Shown: positions 9,898 to 18,483 of the stretch, piece after piece
Position numbering within the stretch: the first letter of the stretch is position 1
Layout: every line of letters begins with the position of its first letter
DNA from: an uncultured Clostridia bacterium
GTDB lineage: Bacteria > Bacillota > Clostridia > Christensenellales > Borkfalkiaceae
Length of the DNA stretch: 42,069 nucleotides
Reading direction: 5' to 3'
Assembly (NCBI GenBank): GCA_947625595.1
Contig: CANQOX010000006.1
Location: forward strand, 1-42,069
Translations under genes and position numbers: made by a program
The notes under the pieces: model-generated
Told to the model about the DNA's origin: nothing
Database searches by the model: none
What the model saw: the letters and a program-made list of their open reading frames with translations, nothing else

Positions 9898-10146
9898 ATG
9901 CAACTTCTTTCAGTCCAAGCGTTCGGCATTCTCTATACCGTCATACTGTTCCTGCTCTGCATCGTCATCGTGCATGCGGTGCGGCTCGCCGTCATCGGGT
10001 ACAGGTTCGTCAAGAGCAAGCCCGCCGAGAAAAAGTCCTCCTCGGCGAAGGAGCAACAGCCCGAGCCCGTCTATTACATCGTGGAGCGCAAAAAAAAGCG
10101 TCCGAAGTCCGAATACTCGGACCCCAAGCGCATTCAGTTCAAATAG
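9898..10146 (+). CDS. Small single-pass membrane protein, 82 aa
   Basis: N-terminal hydrophobic segment (ILYTVILFLLCIVIVHAVRLAVIG) plus basic tail; isolated plus-strand ORF. Confidence 0.6.
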   Translation: MQLLSVQAFGILYTVILFLLCIVIVHAVRLAVIGYRFVKSKPAEKKSSSAKEQQPEPVYYIVERKKKRPKSEYSDPKRIQFK

Positions 10147-10147
10147 G

Positions 10148-10495
10148 TCAGCCGCTGTAGTGTTCGAGATTCCTTCCGCTGTCCCAGAGCCGTTCGAGGT
10201 AGTAGAAGAGGCGGGATTCCTCGTTGAAGACATGGACGATGACGTCGCCGTAGTCGAGGACGCCCCACCTTCCCTCGCGCACGCCCTCCGTGCGGACGGG
10301 CTCGAGGCCGAGTTTCGAGAGCTGTTCCTCCACGTTCTCGCAGAGGGCCTTCACCTGCGTGGTGGATCTCCCGCTTGCGATGACGAAGTACGAGCAGACC
10401 ACCGTCTGATCGCTGACGTTCAGGATGACGATGTCCTCCCCCTTCTTGTCGGAAAGGGCCTTACATGCCGTTTTTGCGAGTTCGTAGCTTTCCAT
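10148..10495 (-). CDS. rsfS: Ribosomal silencing factor RsfS (YbeB/Iojap family)
   Basis: DIVILNVSDQTVVCSYFVIASGRSTTQVKALCENVEEQL...GVREGRWGVLDYGDVIVHVFNEESRLFYYLERLW. Confidence 0.95.
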   Translation of the reverse strand: MESYELAKTACKALSDKKGEDIVILNVSDQTVVCSYFVIASGRSTTQVKALCENVEEQLSKLGLEPVRTEGVREGRWGVLDYGDVIVHVFNEESRLFYYLERLWDSGRNLEHYSG

Positions 10496-10516
10496 AAAGT
10501 TCCCCTTGTTTTTTAT

Positions 10517-11653
10517 TTATTCAAAGCGCGTGTGCGCTTTCAACCAATCGAATGCCTGCTGTGTGAGGCGGTAGACGGGCGCGTCCTGCGCCCGAAGATA
10601 GGCGAGCTGGTGTTTCAGAGACAGATAAAGGCAGAGGTCGAGGTCCTGCCAGAAGGCCTCCCGCAGGGGCGCGATCCCCTCAAAGGAGCGTCCCTCCTCG
10701 AGCATGTCCGAAAGAAAGATCAGTTTCTCGAGCGCGGACATGTCCTCCCTGCCGCTCGTGTGATAGCGGACGGCGTTCAGAATGTCCTCATCGGTGACCC
10801 CGAAGACCTTTTCCGCAAGATAGGCCCCCGTGTACTGGTGAAGGACGGGGTCGGGAACGCCCTCGGGCGGGCGGAAATTTCGCAACATGGGGTCGGTTTT
10901 TCTGACATATTTGCCGCAGTCGTGCAACATGGCGGCGGCAAGAGCCTTCTCCTCGGGGATCGAAAGGCTCCTCGCGCGGGCGCAGGCCATGCGGGCCACC
11001 CGTTCGCTGTGCGCCCTCCTGCTCTCGGTCAGAAGGCCGAGCGCCCCCTCGATGTCGGAGTAGCGGTAGAGGCCCTTCTTCTCGATCGTCTCAAAGACGG
11101 CGGGCGGGAGGCCGCGCCTTGCCTCCTCTCTGTTCCCGAAGGCGATGGCAACGCGAAGATCGGTGGAGGAGACCTCCTCCCCCGAGAAGGAGAGCTCGAG
11201 GAAATCCTTCCCGAAGCGGGCACGGAAGCGGTCGTGGAGCCCGCTCACGCGCTCCTCCCCCCTCCCGCAGGCGACGAGGATGACGTTTCTCAAAATGTCC
11301 TCGGGCTCCCTCCATTTGAAGAAGTTCCCGAGCATGTCCGCCCCGACGAGAAAATACAGCTCCGCGCCGACAAATTTCTCCCTGAAGGCGCGGCAGGTCA
11401 GATAGGTATAGCTCGTCCCGCCCGCCTGAAGTTCGATGTCGCTCACTTCGGCAAAAGTCCCGCGGCAGGCGGCAAGGAGCAACTCCATGCGGTCCGCACC
11501 GTCGGCGATCGCCCCCAAGGCCTTGTGCGGCGCACGGTAGGAGGGGATAAAAAAGAGCCTGTCGAGCCCCAGCTCCTCCCTTGCCTCCGCGGCGAGGCGC
11601 ATGTGTTCCCTGTGGACGGGGTCGAATGACCCACCGAAGAGCGCGATCTTCAT
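10517..11653 (-). CDS. nadD: NadD-YqeK fusion: nicotinate-nucleotide adenylyltransferase plus HD-domain Ap4A hydrolase-like
   Basis: N-term MKIALFGGSFDPVHREHM...RLFFIPSYRAPHK...SSTDLRVAI; C-term RAHSERVARMACARA...AAAMLHDCGKYVRKTDPM...AVRYHTSGREDMSALEKLIFLSDMLEEGRSFEG in one frame. Confidence 0.93.
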   Translation of the reverse strand: MKIALFGGSFDPVHREHMRLAAEAREELGLDRLFFIPSYRAPHKALGAIADGADRMELLLAACRGTFAEVSDIELQAGGTSYTYLTCRAFREKFVGAELYFLVGADMLGNFFKWREPEDILRNVILVACGRGEERVSGLHDRFRARFGKDFLELSFSGEEVSSTDLRVAIAFGNREEARRGLPPAVFETIEKKGLYRYSDIEGALGLLTESRRAHSERVARMACARARSLSIPEEKALAAAMLHDCGKYVRKTDPMLRNFRPPEGVPDPVLHQYTGAYLAEKVFGVTDEDILNAVRYHTSGREDMSALEKLIFLSDMLEEGRSFEGIAPLREAFWQDLDLCLYLSLKHQLAYLRAQDAPVYRLTQQAFDWLKAHTRFE

Positions 11654-11726
11654 AGCTTGATTATACAACACTTTGACACCGTTTGCAAGTTTAATTTGAG
11701 AAAAAGAGGGCAAAAAATATCCCCAT

Positions 11727-12491
11727 ATGAAGCGTTTTTCCCTTGCCGACGTCCTCGACGTCCTCTTCTATTCCCTCTCGGCCTGTTTTATCGCCTTCGG
11801 CGTGCTCCGATATTTCCGCCTCGCGGTCTGGCTCTGTCTCCTCTTCGCCCTGCTCTTTGCCGCCGTCACCTGCGCGGGGACGGCCCTCCTGCTCTCGGGG
11901 AGCCGCCAAAAGAAGGTCAACGGCAAGCGGGAAAAGGAGGAGCGGGACGCCCTTCTCCTGCATCTCGCCCTCGAGCGGGAGGAGCGGGTGCGGGCCGAAC
12001 TTCTGACCGCCCTCGTCGCCGCGGGCAGGGAGGCCCATCTTCAGGGCGACGTTCTCGAGGAAGACGGCGTTCTGCTCATTCCCCTCTTCACCATGGAGCC
12101 CCTCTCCGCCGACACGATCGCACAACTGCTCCGAACGTACGGCGAGACCCCCTTCACCGTCGCATGCAGCGACCTCTCGCCCGAGGCAGAAAAGCTCCTC
12201 TCCCGCTTCGGCAAGGGGGCCTTAAAGGGGGACGCCGTCTATACCCTCTTTGCCTCGACGGCGACGATCCCCGACCCGCTCATCTGCGGACAGCTCCCCA
12301 AACGCTCCGTGAGAGCCAACCTTCGGCGGTCTTTTTCCAAGAAAAACGCCCGCCCCTTCTTCGTGAGCGGGCTCCTTCTTCTCATCATGAGCCTGTTTAC
12401 CCTCTTTCCCCTCTACTACCTCATCACGGGCTGTGTGCTCCTCGTCACCGCCGTCCTCGTCCGCGCGGTCGGATTCAGCGAGGCCACGTGA
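11727..12491 (+). CDS. Predicted membrane protein of unknown function
   Basis: 254-aa ORF with hydrophobic segments at both ends; coding strand opposite to neighbours; 3' end overlaps nnr convergently by 17 bp. Confidence 0.7.
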   Translation: MKRFSLADVLDVLFYSLSACFIAFGVLRYFRLAVWLCLLFALLFAAVTCAGTALLLSGSRQKKVNGKREKEERDALLLHLALEREERVRAELLTALVAAGREAHLQGDVLEEDGVLLIPLFTMEPLSADTIAQLLRTYGETPFTVACSDLSPEAEKLLSRFGKGALKGDAVYTLFASTATIPDPLICGQLPKRSVRANLRRSFSKKNARPFFVSGLLLLIMSLFTLFPLYYLITGCVLLVTAVLVRAVGFSEAT

Positions 12492-13938
12492 GAGAGGCGA
12501 TCGCCCGAGGAAGGCAGGCAATGGCGTCCGTGGCGTCGGGGGAATATTCGTCGCCCTCTGCGGCAAATTCCCCCGCGCGGCCGAGCACATAGCAGGCGCA
12601 GACGGCGGCCTCGAAGGGAGGGATCCCCCGCGCGGCAGTCCCCGCGAGCAGGCCAGAAAGGACGTCTCCGCTTCCCCCCTTCGCGAGAACGGGGGAACCC
12701 GTGGGGTTGATCGCGGCCCTGTCCCCCTCGGCGATGACCGTGCGGTTGTTCTTGAACACGACAGTGACGCCGTACTCCTTGGAAAAGGCCTTCGCCGCGC
12801 CGACGGGGTCGGAGAGAAGCTCCCCGACGCTCCTGCCCGTGAGGCGGGAAAACTCCTTGGGGTGCGGCGTGATGACGACGGGGCATCTCTTCTCTTTCAG
12901 AAGATCCACCGCATGGTAGGCGGCGAGGGTGTTCAAGGCGTCCGCATCGAGGACGAGCGTGCCGCCATCGTAGCTTAAAAGAAGTTTCTCGACTGTCTCC
13001 CGCTGGGCGGGGCCGACGCCCGCGCCCATGCCGAACGCGACCGCCCTTGCGTGAAGGGGTTCGCCGCTGTAGAAGTGAAAGAGCATCGCGGGATATTTGG
13101 CCGTGAGGACGGTGCGGTGCATCTCGTCCTCCCCCCTGTTCTCCACGGGCGGGAGCCAAAATTCGGTGTAGCCCGCTCCCGATTTCAGGGCCGCGCCGAC
13201 GGCCAAAAGGGGCGCGCCGAGGGGCCCCTGCCCCGCAAGAATGGCGACGGAGCCGTAGTCGCCCTTGTTGGAATTGGACTTCTTCTTCGGAAAGCAGGCC
13301 GCAACGTCCGCGTCCTCCCAGATCTCAACTCCCCCCTCCGCGGGAATGCCGATGTCCGCGACAGAAATTTTTCCCGCCGTATCCGCCCCGTCCGAAAGGA
13401 TGAGGGCGGTTTTCAGCTGTCCCATGCAGACGGTCTCGTCCGCCCTGACGCAGGGCGAGAACGCAATGCCGCCCTCGGCGAGGCCCGTGGGGATGTCGCA
13501 GGCGATCACATATCTGCCGCTGTTGATGAAGTGCACGAGGTCGGCGTTTTTGCCTTCGGGAGGGCGAGAAAGCCCCGTTCCGAAGAGGCAATCCACCGTC
13601 ACAGAGTAGACGCGGCGGGGGATGCGTTGCAAAATTTCGCCCCCATATGCCATTTTCGCCGCAAGGCAGGCGTCCGAAAAGGTCTCCGCAAGGCAGACGG
13701 CGGCGACTTCGTACCCCTCCTCCCGAAGGCGTTCCGCGGCGACAAAGCCGTCCCCGCCGTTGTTCCCTCCGCCGCAGACAAAGACGGCGTCGCGCTGTCC
13801 GAGCCGCGCAAGGGCCTCCTTCACCGCCGAGGCAAGCGAATGACCCGCCCGCTCCATCAAAACGGCGACAGGCGTGCCCTTCGAGGTCTCTCTTTCGTCA
13901 AATTTGCGCATCTGCGCATAGGAATAGGCGAATTTCAT
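12475..13938 (-). CDS. nnr: Bifunctional NAD(P)H-hydrate repair enzyme (epimerase/dehydratase)
   Basis: N-term ALMERAGHSLA-like, FVCGGGNNGGDGFVAAERLREEGYEV, DIPTGL; C-term KGDYGSVAILAGQGPLGAPLLA, VITPHPKEFSRLTG, NPTGSPVLAKGGSGDVLSGLLAGTAARG. Confidence 0.95.
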   Translation of the reverse strand: MKFAYSYAQMRKFDERETSKGTPVAVLMERAGHSLASAVKEALARLGQRDAVFVCGGGNNGGDGFVAAERLREEGYEVAAVCLAETFSDACLAAKMAYGGEILQRIPRRVYSVTVDCLFGTGLSRPPEGKNADLVHFINSGRYVIACDIPTGLAEGGIAFSPCVRADETVCMGQLKTALILSDGADTAGKISVADIGIPAEGGVEIWEDADVAACFPKKKSNSNKGDYGSVAILAGQGPLGAPLLAVGAALKSGAGYTEFWLPPVENRGEDEMHRTVLTAKYPAMLFHFYSGEPLHARAVAFGMGAGVGPAQRETVEKLLLSYDGGTLVLDADALNTLAAYHAVDLLKEKRCPVVITPHPKEFSRLTGRSVGELLSDPVGAAKAFSKEYGVTVVFKNNRTVIAEGDRAAINPTGSPVLAKGGSGDVLSGLLAGTAARGIPPFEAAVCACYVLGRAGEFAAEGDEYSPDATDAIACLPRAIASLTWPR

Positions 13939-14621
13939 TGTTCCCCCCTGTCCAAAAAGATCTCCGCAGCCGAGAGGGTGCAAATTTCCCCCTCCCGCTC
14001 CACGACCAGTCTGCCGTCTTCGAGAATGGCGCGGGCGACGGCCGTATATCGCTTTCCCCCCTCCTCCACGCCGATCTTCTGCCCCAAAAAGCGGACATGG
14101 GTGCGATATTCCTCAAACTCGGAGGGACGGAGAAAGTTCTCGATGAGCTTTTGCCGCACGGCTTCAACGGAGGGCGGGGCGACAAGTTCCCGCATGCTCA
14201 CCGCGATGCCGCCGAGGGAGGAGACGTCGTTTTCGACATTGAGGCCGACGCCGACGATGCTGTAGTCCACGCGGTCCCCTTTGAGGCCGTTCTCGATGAG
14301 AATGCCCGCGATCTTCCTGCCCGCCGCTCTGACGTCGTTGGGCCATTTGATCTCGGGCGAAATGCCGTATTCCTCCAAAGTCCTGCAGACGGCGACGGCG
14401 GCATGGGCCATGATGCGGAAGGATCTTGCCGCTACCATGTCCGCGGGGAAGGTGAGGAAAGAGACAAATACCCCACCCATGTCCGAGAGGAAGCTCCTCC
14501 CCTTCGTGCCCCGCCCGCCCGTCTGCATGTCGGCGGAAACGGTGACGTTTTCTCTCTTTGAAATGTACTGTCTGATATATTCGTTGGTGGAATCCACCGC
14601 CTTCAGATGCTCAATCCTCAT
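13935..14621 (-). CDS. birA: Biotin--[acetyl-CoA-carboxylase] ligase, no N-terminal HTH
   Basis: DSTNEYIRQ...QTGGRGTKGRSFLSDMGGVFVS...IKWPNDVRAAGRKIAGILIE...VGVGLNVEND. Confidence 0.92.
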   Translation of the reverse strand: MRIEHLKAVDSTNEYIRQYISKRENVTVSADMQTGGRGTKGRSFLSDMGGVFVSFLTFPADMVAARSFRIMAHAAVAVCRTLEEYGISPEIKWPNDVRAAGRKIAGILIENGLKGDRVDYSIVGVGLNVENDVSSLGGIAVSMRELVAPPSVEAVRQKLIENFLRPSEFEEYRTHVRFLGQKIGVEEGGKRYTAVARAILEDGRLVVEREGEICTLSAAEIFLDRGEQ

Positions 14622-15231
14622 CGTCTTCCCTCAAACTCTCCAAGGCCCGCTTTGCCGTCTCATAGTCGAAACCCTTGGATAGCAGGTTAGAATATGCCCG
14701 CTGGAGGACCTTTTTATCCGTCACGTCCTTGCCGCGGAGGAACTTCTTGAGGGCGTTTTTCGCCGCTTCGTCCTCCCCCGTAACGTCCGCAAGGGCCTCT
14801 GAAATGGCCTCGTCGGCGACGCCCTTGCGCTTGAGCTCGGCCTCGATGAGCCGCGCGCCCTTCCTCTTCGCCATGCTCTCAACGTAGGCACGGGCGTAGA
14901 CGGCGTCGTCAAGAAAGCCGTACTCGCGCATGCGGGCGATGACGTCGTCCTGCACGTCCTCGAGATAGCCCTTTTTCTTGAGAAAATCGCGGATCTCGCG
15001 CTCGGTCTTCATCGTCGCGGTGATGTGAAAGAGAGCCTTGTCGAGGGCGGTCTCCTTCTCGCTCTCGAGCTGGATCTTCGCAAGCTCCCCCTCGGAGATC
15101 TCCATGCCCGTCTTCAGGCGGTACTGCATGACCGTGACGAGGCTCATGCCGCAGTAAAATCTCCCGTCTACCTCGATGTTACAGCGGGTCTTGTCCTTCT
15201 TTTGCGGCGTGATGGCGGTGATCTGTGACAT
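14611..15231 (-). CDS. recX: Regulatory protein RecX
   Basis: KALFHITATMKTEREIRDFLKKKGYLEDVQDDVIARMREYGFLDDAVYARAYVESMAKRKGARLIEAELKRKGV. Confidence 0.92.
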   Translation of the reverse strand: MSQITAITPQKKDKTRCNIEVDGRFYCGMSLVTVMQYRLKTGMEISEGELAKIQLESEKETALDKALFHITATMKTEREIRDFLKKKGYLEDVQDDVIARMREYGFLDDAVYARAYVESMAKRKGARLIEAELKRKGVADEAISEALADVTGEDEAAKNALKKFLRGKDVTDKKVLQRAYSNLLSKGFDYETAKRALESLREDDED

Positions 15232-15243
15232 GGCTTTGCCCTA

Positions 15244-18042
15244 TTATTGCACGCCGTCGCTCGGCCAAGTGCGGTTGGCCTTGAACCAATCGGTGTCCTT
15301 CAGGATCGTCGAATTGTTGCTTCCCGTCACGGTGATGTCCGTCCCATTCGACCAAACGGTGATGAGGCCGTTCATCGAAGTGTAATTTTTCGTCGTTTTG
15401 TCGACGGAGAGCGTCGTGACGTAGATGTTCTTCGTGTACTTCGCGATACGGTTGATCGCATCCTGTGTGGGGAAAGTGTTTTCTTCCGTGGTGGTGTATT
15501 CCGTGGAGCCCGCACAGCAGCAGATGCACACGTATTCGGGCTGGATCACGGAGAGAAGGGCATCGTTCGAGGAGGTCTTACTGCCGTGGTGCCCCGCCTT
15601 GAAGAGCTCGCAGTGGGGAAGGGCGTTCTTCTGGACAAGGCTCTCCTCGCCTTCGAGCTCGAGATCGCCCGTAAAGAGATAGTGATTGTCCCCGTGCGTG
15701 AAGAGCGTGCAGACGGAATAATTGTTCTCATCGGACGAATTTATCTCGTAATATTTCTGATAGAGAATTTCAAAGGAGAGGCCTTCTGCGATCGTATAGC
15801 TCCTCTGTGCGCCGTTTGTCTCATTCCAACATTCCAACGCCGTGTAGTGCGTTGCCCCGTCATCGGAGACCTCTTTGTCGCGATAGGTGATGTAATCGGC
15901 GCTGATTTGTGAGGTTGTTTTTTTGCGCGCAAAATCGATGATCGTGCCGCACTTGAAATTCGCAAAGACACCTTTGGTGCCGTTGGTGCCAGTGGGCCCG
16001 ACAAAGGCTGCGATGTGGTCCTCGTGGGCGTGCGTGACGATGACGTATTCGAGAATGCCGTCGGTGCAGTGCTCCTTCAGGAACGACACAACGGCCGTCG
16101 CAGATTCCCGCTTGGACCCCGCGTCGATGAGGACTTCCGTGTCGCCCGATTTGAGGAGCATGCAGTCGCCCGCGTTACCGTTTCCAAGCTCGGGGAAATA
16201 GATGTTGACCTCGGCAACTGAAGCCCCTCCTCCCTCGGGCCCGCCACAGTTCTTGTAAGCATTTTGAAGAGCCTCCTTGGGTGTGCGGCGGCCGAGGACG
16301 ACATTCACAACGACGTCCGACATCTCCTGACGTGCCTTCGAGGAGCCGACAAATGCAGGGGTCGTAAAGAAACGATCGGTAAGTTGCGCCTCTACTTTTG
16401 CAACTTTGGCACTGACGAGTTGATTGCCCGTGAGCGGAATGCCCGTTTCGGGATCTTTCCCCTCGAGGAAATTTGCATAGGACTCCACGTCATAGACGTC
16501 CGTGCGCATGGGGTTATACCCGCTCACACTTGCGAATTTTGCCTGAAAATCGACGTCAAGGAGTTCCTTGACAAATTGGAAGGTCATGATCTCCTTCTCG
16601 GAGGCATTGGAAACGCCGTGGCCGCCCGTGAGCATGACAAGGGAAGGGCCTTGGCTGATACATTCGGCGTGCAGTTCTGGCGTGCCGTCGCCGTCCGCAT
16701 CGCGCATGACACCGGGAATGGGAGCGACTTCCGTCGTGAAATTGTTGCCAGCCATATATTGAGAGGCCGAAGAGGCGATGCAGAACACTGTGCCGCCCTC
16801 TTCGGGCCCCTTCACGAAGAGGTTGCTCGTGTAAGCGCCGTAGATCCCAAAGGTCGTGAAGTAGCCTTGGGGAGGATCATAGCGGTCGGCAAGGTCTGTG
16901 AGCCACTGCTTTGCGCCGTCGTTGTTAAAAAGATAGTGATTGTTGGGATCGGCGCTCGTGTAACCGAAGCCCTGTTGTTTGGCCATCGTGATGAACCAGT
17001 TCGCCTCGCTATCGTAACCGAGGGGCGTGCAGAGGGGCCACTTTTCCCTCGCCATCTCACAGATATCCCAAAGTTCGTCCCATGTGGTGGGAACTTCTGC
17101 ACCGAGCGCGTCGAGCGCATCGGGGTTGTAATAGAGAACTTCCGTGCTTTTGACAAAGGGAATGGTCAGAAGTGAATCTTCTGTAAATCCCGCGGCCTCG
17201 TATCCGCCGAAGTTTTCAGCCTTCCCCTCTTCCATATAGTTCGGAATGAAATTTTCGACATCGCTGTCGGAAAAGCCGATGCGACCGACCTTGTACCCCA
17301 TTCCGTCAATATTGTAGGTATAGGAGCGGGAATCGGTGAGATATTCACCCATATCGACGACCTTGCCCGAATCGAGATATTCGGCGACATGGTCGGCGTA
17401 GCAATAGGCGAGGTCGGGTTGAAGGCCGCCTTTGAGCCCGTTTTTGACCTGATCAAAGACATCATCATAGGAGCCGACCTGAACGTGATCCACCGTCCAC
17501 CCGGGGTACTTCGTCTCGAATTCCTGAATGGCTGTTTCCGTAACGGCCTGATATTTGCTGCCTTGAGAGGAATAGAACACGATGGTGTGATCGTAGGGAT
17601 TCGAAACCTGCGGACCATTGCCGCCTTGGCCTCCCTTGATGTTGCCGTGGACGCTCCAATGGCCGCTCTCCTTGGCGTAGACGTCGTAGGTCTCAAAGTC
17701 GAGATAGAGGTCACCGTCCTTGCCGAGCGTGTCCGCGGGGGCGCCGTCGCCGTAATGCCAGCCGTTTCCCGTGTCGCCCTTGGGACCTGCGGGGCCTGCG
17801 GGGCCCGTTTCGCCCTTGACGGACAGAAGCCACTCATCGTAGGTCAGCGGCTTCTCACCCTTCTCGGCACAGCGTTCGACATAGAGGTCGTAGATGGAGC
17901 GAATGGAGTCATCCTCCGTCTGCGTCACGCCGCCCAAACTGCCCGCGCCCCATGACCCGAACGAGCAGGCGCACGCGCCCACCGCGATCATGCAGCAGAG
18001 GCAGAAGGTCAAAAGGACACGAAAGAAATTTTTCTTTTTCAT
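15244..18042 (-). CDS. Multidomain lipoprotein: collagen-like/GAP-module stalk, ABC-type extracellular solute-binding domain, ComEC-like MBL-fold hydrolase domain
   Basis: Signal/lipobox MKKKNFFRVLLTFCLCCMIAVGACAC; KGETGPAGPAGPKGDTGNGWHYGDGAPADTLGKDGDLYLDFETYDVYAK; SBP features TIVFYSSQGSKYQAVTETAIQEFETKYPG...PFVKSTEVLYYNPDALDALGAEVPTTWDELWDICE; linker NCGGPEGGGASVAE; MBL features VTHAHEDHIAAF, LFTGDLELEGE, FKAGHHGSKTSSNDALL. RBS AGGAGACAACGCT precedes ATG at 18042. Confidence 0.88.
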   Translation of the reverse strand: MKKKNFFRVLLTFCLCCMIAVGACACSFGSWGAGSLGGVTQTEDDSIRSIYDLYVERCAEKGEKPLTYDEWLLSVKGETGPAGPAGPKGDTGNGWHYGDGAPADTLGKDGDLYLDFETYDVYAKESGHWSVHGNIKGGQGGNGPQVSNPYDHTIVFYSSQGSKYQAVTETAIQEFETKYPGWTVDHVQVGSYDDVFDQVKNGLKGGLQPDLAYCYADHVAEYLDSGKVVDMGEYLTDSRSYTYNIDGMGYKVGRIGFSDSDVENFIPNYMEEGKAENFGGYEAAGFTEDSLLTIPFVKSTEVLYYNPDALDALGAEVPTTWDELWDICEMAREKWPLCTPLGYDSEANWFITMAKQQGFGYTSADPNNHYLFNNDGAKQWLTDLADRYDPPQGYFTTFGIYGAYTSNLFVKGPEEGGTVFCIASSASQYMAGNNFTTEVAPIPGVMRDADGDGTPELHAECISQGPSLVMLTGGHGVSNASEKEIMTFQFVKELLDVDFQAKFASVSGYNPMRTDVYDVESYANFLEGKDPETGIPLTGNQLVSAKVAKVEAQLTDRFFTTPAFVGSSKARQEMSDVVVNVVLGRRTPKEALQNAYKNCGGPEGGGASVAEVNIYFPELGNGNAGDCMLLKSGDTEVLIDAGSKRESATAVVSFLKEHCTDGILEYVIVTHAHEDHIAAFVGPTGTNGTKGVFANFKCGTIIDFARKKTTSQISADYITYRDKEVSDDGATHYTALECWNETNGAQRSYTIAEGLSFEILYQKYYEINSSDENNYSVCTLFTHGDNHYLFTGDLELEGEESLVQKNALPHCELFKAGHHGSKTSSNDALLSVIQPEYVCICCCAGSTEYTTTEENTFPTQDAINRIAKYTKNIYVTTLSVDKTTKNYTSMNGLITVWSNGTDITVTGSNNSTILKDTDWFKANRTWPSDGVQ

Positions 18043-18104
18043 AGCGTTGTCTCCTGCTTTTTTCTGTATTGTTGCGTTTTTTGATTGCCTGAAATCAAAA
18101 AATA

Positions 18105-18126
18105 ACATTTGTTATATAACATATGT
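18105..18126. promoter_or_regulatory. 22-bp near-perfect palindrome upstream of the SBP-MBL lipoprotein gene (candidate operator)
   Basis: acatttgttatataacatatgt; symmetric about 18115/18116 with a single mismatched pair. Confidence 0.45.
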
Positions 18127-18138
18127 CATTTTCTGTCG

Positions 18139-18483
18139 TCAGACGAGGCCGAGCGCCGAGGCGATGTTGACGACCGCTTCATCGATGTTGTGCAGAAACT
18201 TATTGATCGCGGTCTGTGCGCCCCTGTCGATCTCGCCGTCCTCAACCGTGCGGAGGACTGCGACGATCATGTCGAAATTGTTGTAGATGATGCCGCACTC
18301 GATGTCGAGGGCCTTCATCACAGGGTCCTCGCTCCCGTGCTGGATGCGGTAAAGCTCCTTGACCTCGGCATTCATCTCGGGAAAGAGGGCCACGTCGCCC
18401 CGTTCGAAGAGCGCCTTCATCGTCTGGTTCAGAGAGTAGAGCGCCCTGATAAATTCCTCATGTGTTCCGTTTGCTTCCGTCAC
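18139..18483 (-). CDS. Hypothetical protein, 114 aa
   Basis: ORF overlaps the upstream pyrophosphorylase gene stop by 4 nt (coupled); alpha-helical appearance. Confidence 0.65.
   Translation of the reverse strand: MTEANGTHEEFIRALYSLNQTMKALFERGDVALFPEMNAEVKELYRIQHGSEDPVMKALDIECGIIYNNFDMIVAVLRTVEDGEIDRGAQTAINKFLHNIDEAVVNIASALGLV

Noticed and set aside
12475-12491. Convergent 17-bp overlap of the 254-aa ORF and nnr (also the dapB/response-regulator overlap at 39844-39854)
   Set aside because: Short 3' overlaps are common in compact genomes; not remarkable.
15244-18108. Full 954-aa ORF start at 18108 for the fusion protein
   Set aside because: The first 22 residues lack an RBS and lie in the palindrome/leader; MKKKNFF at 18042 has a strong RBS and begins a signal peptide.
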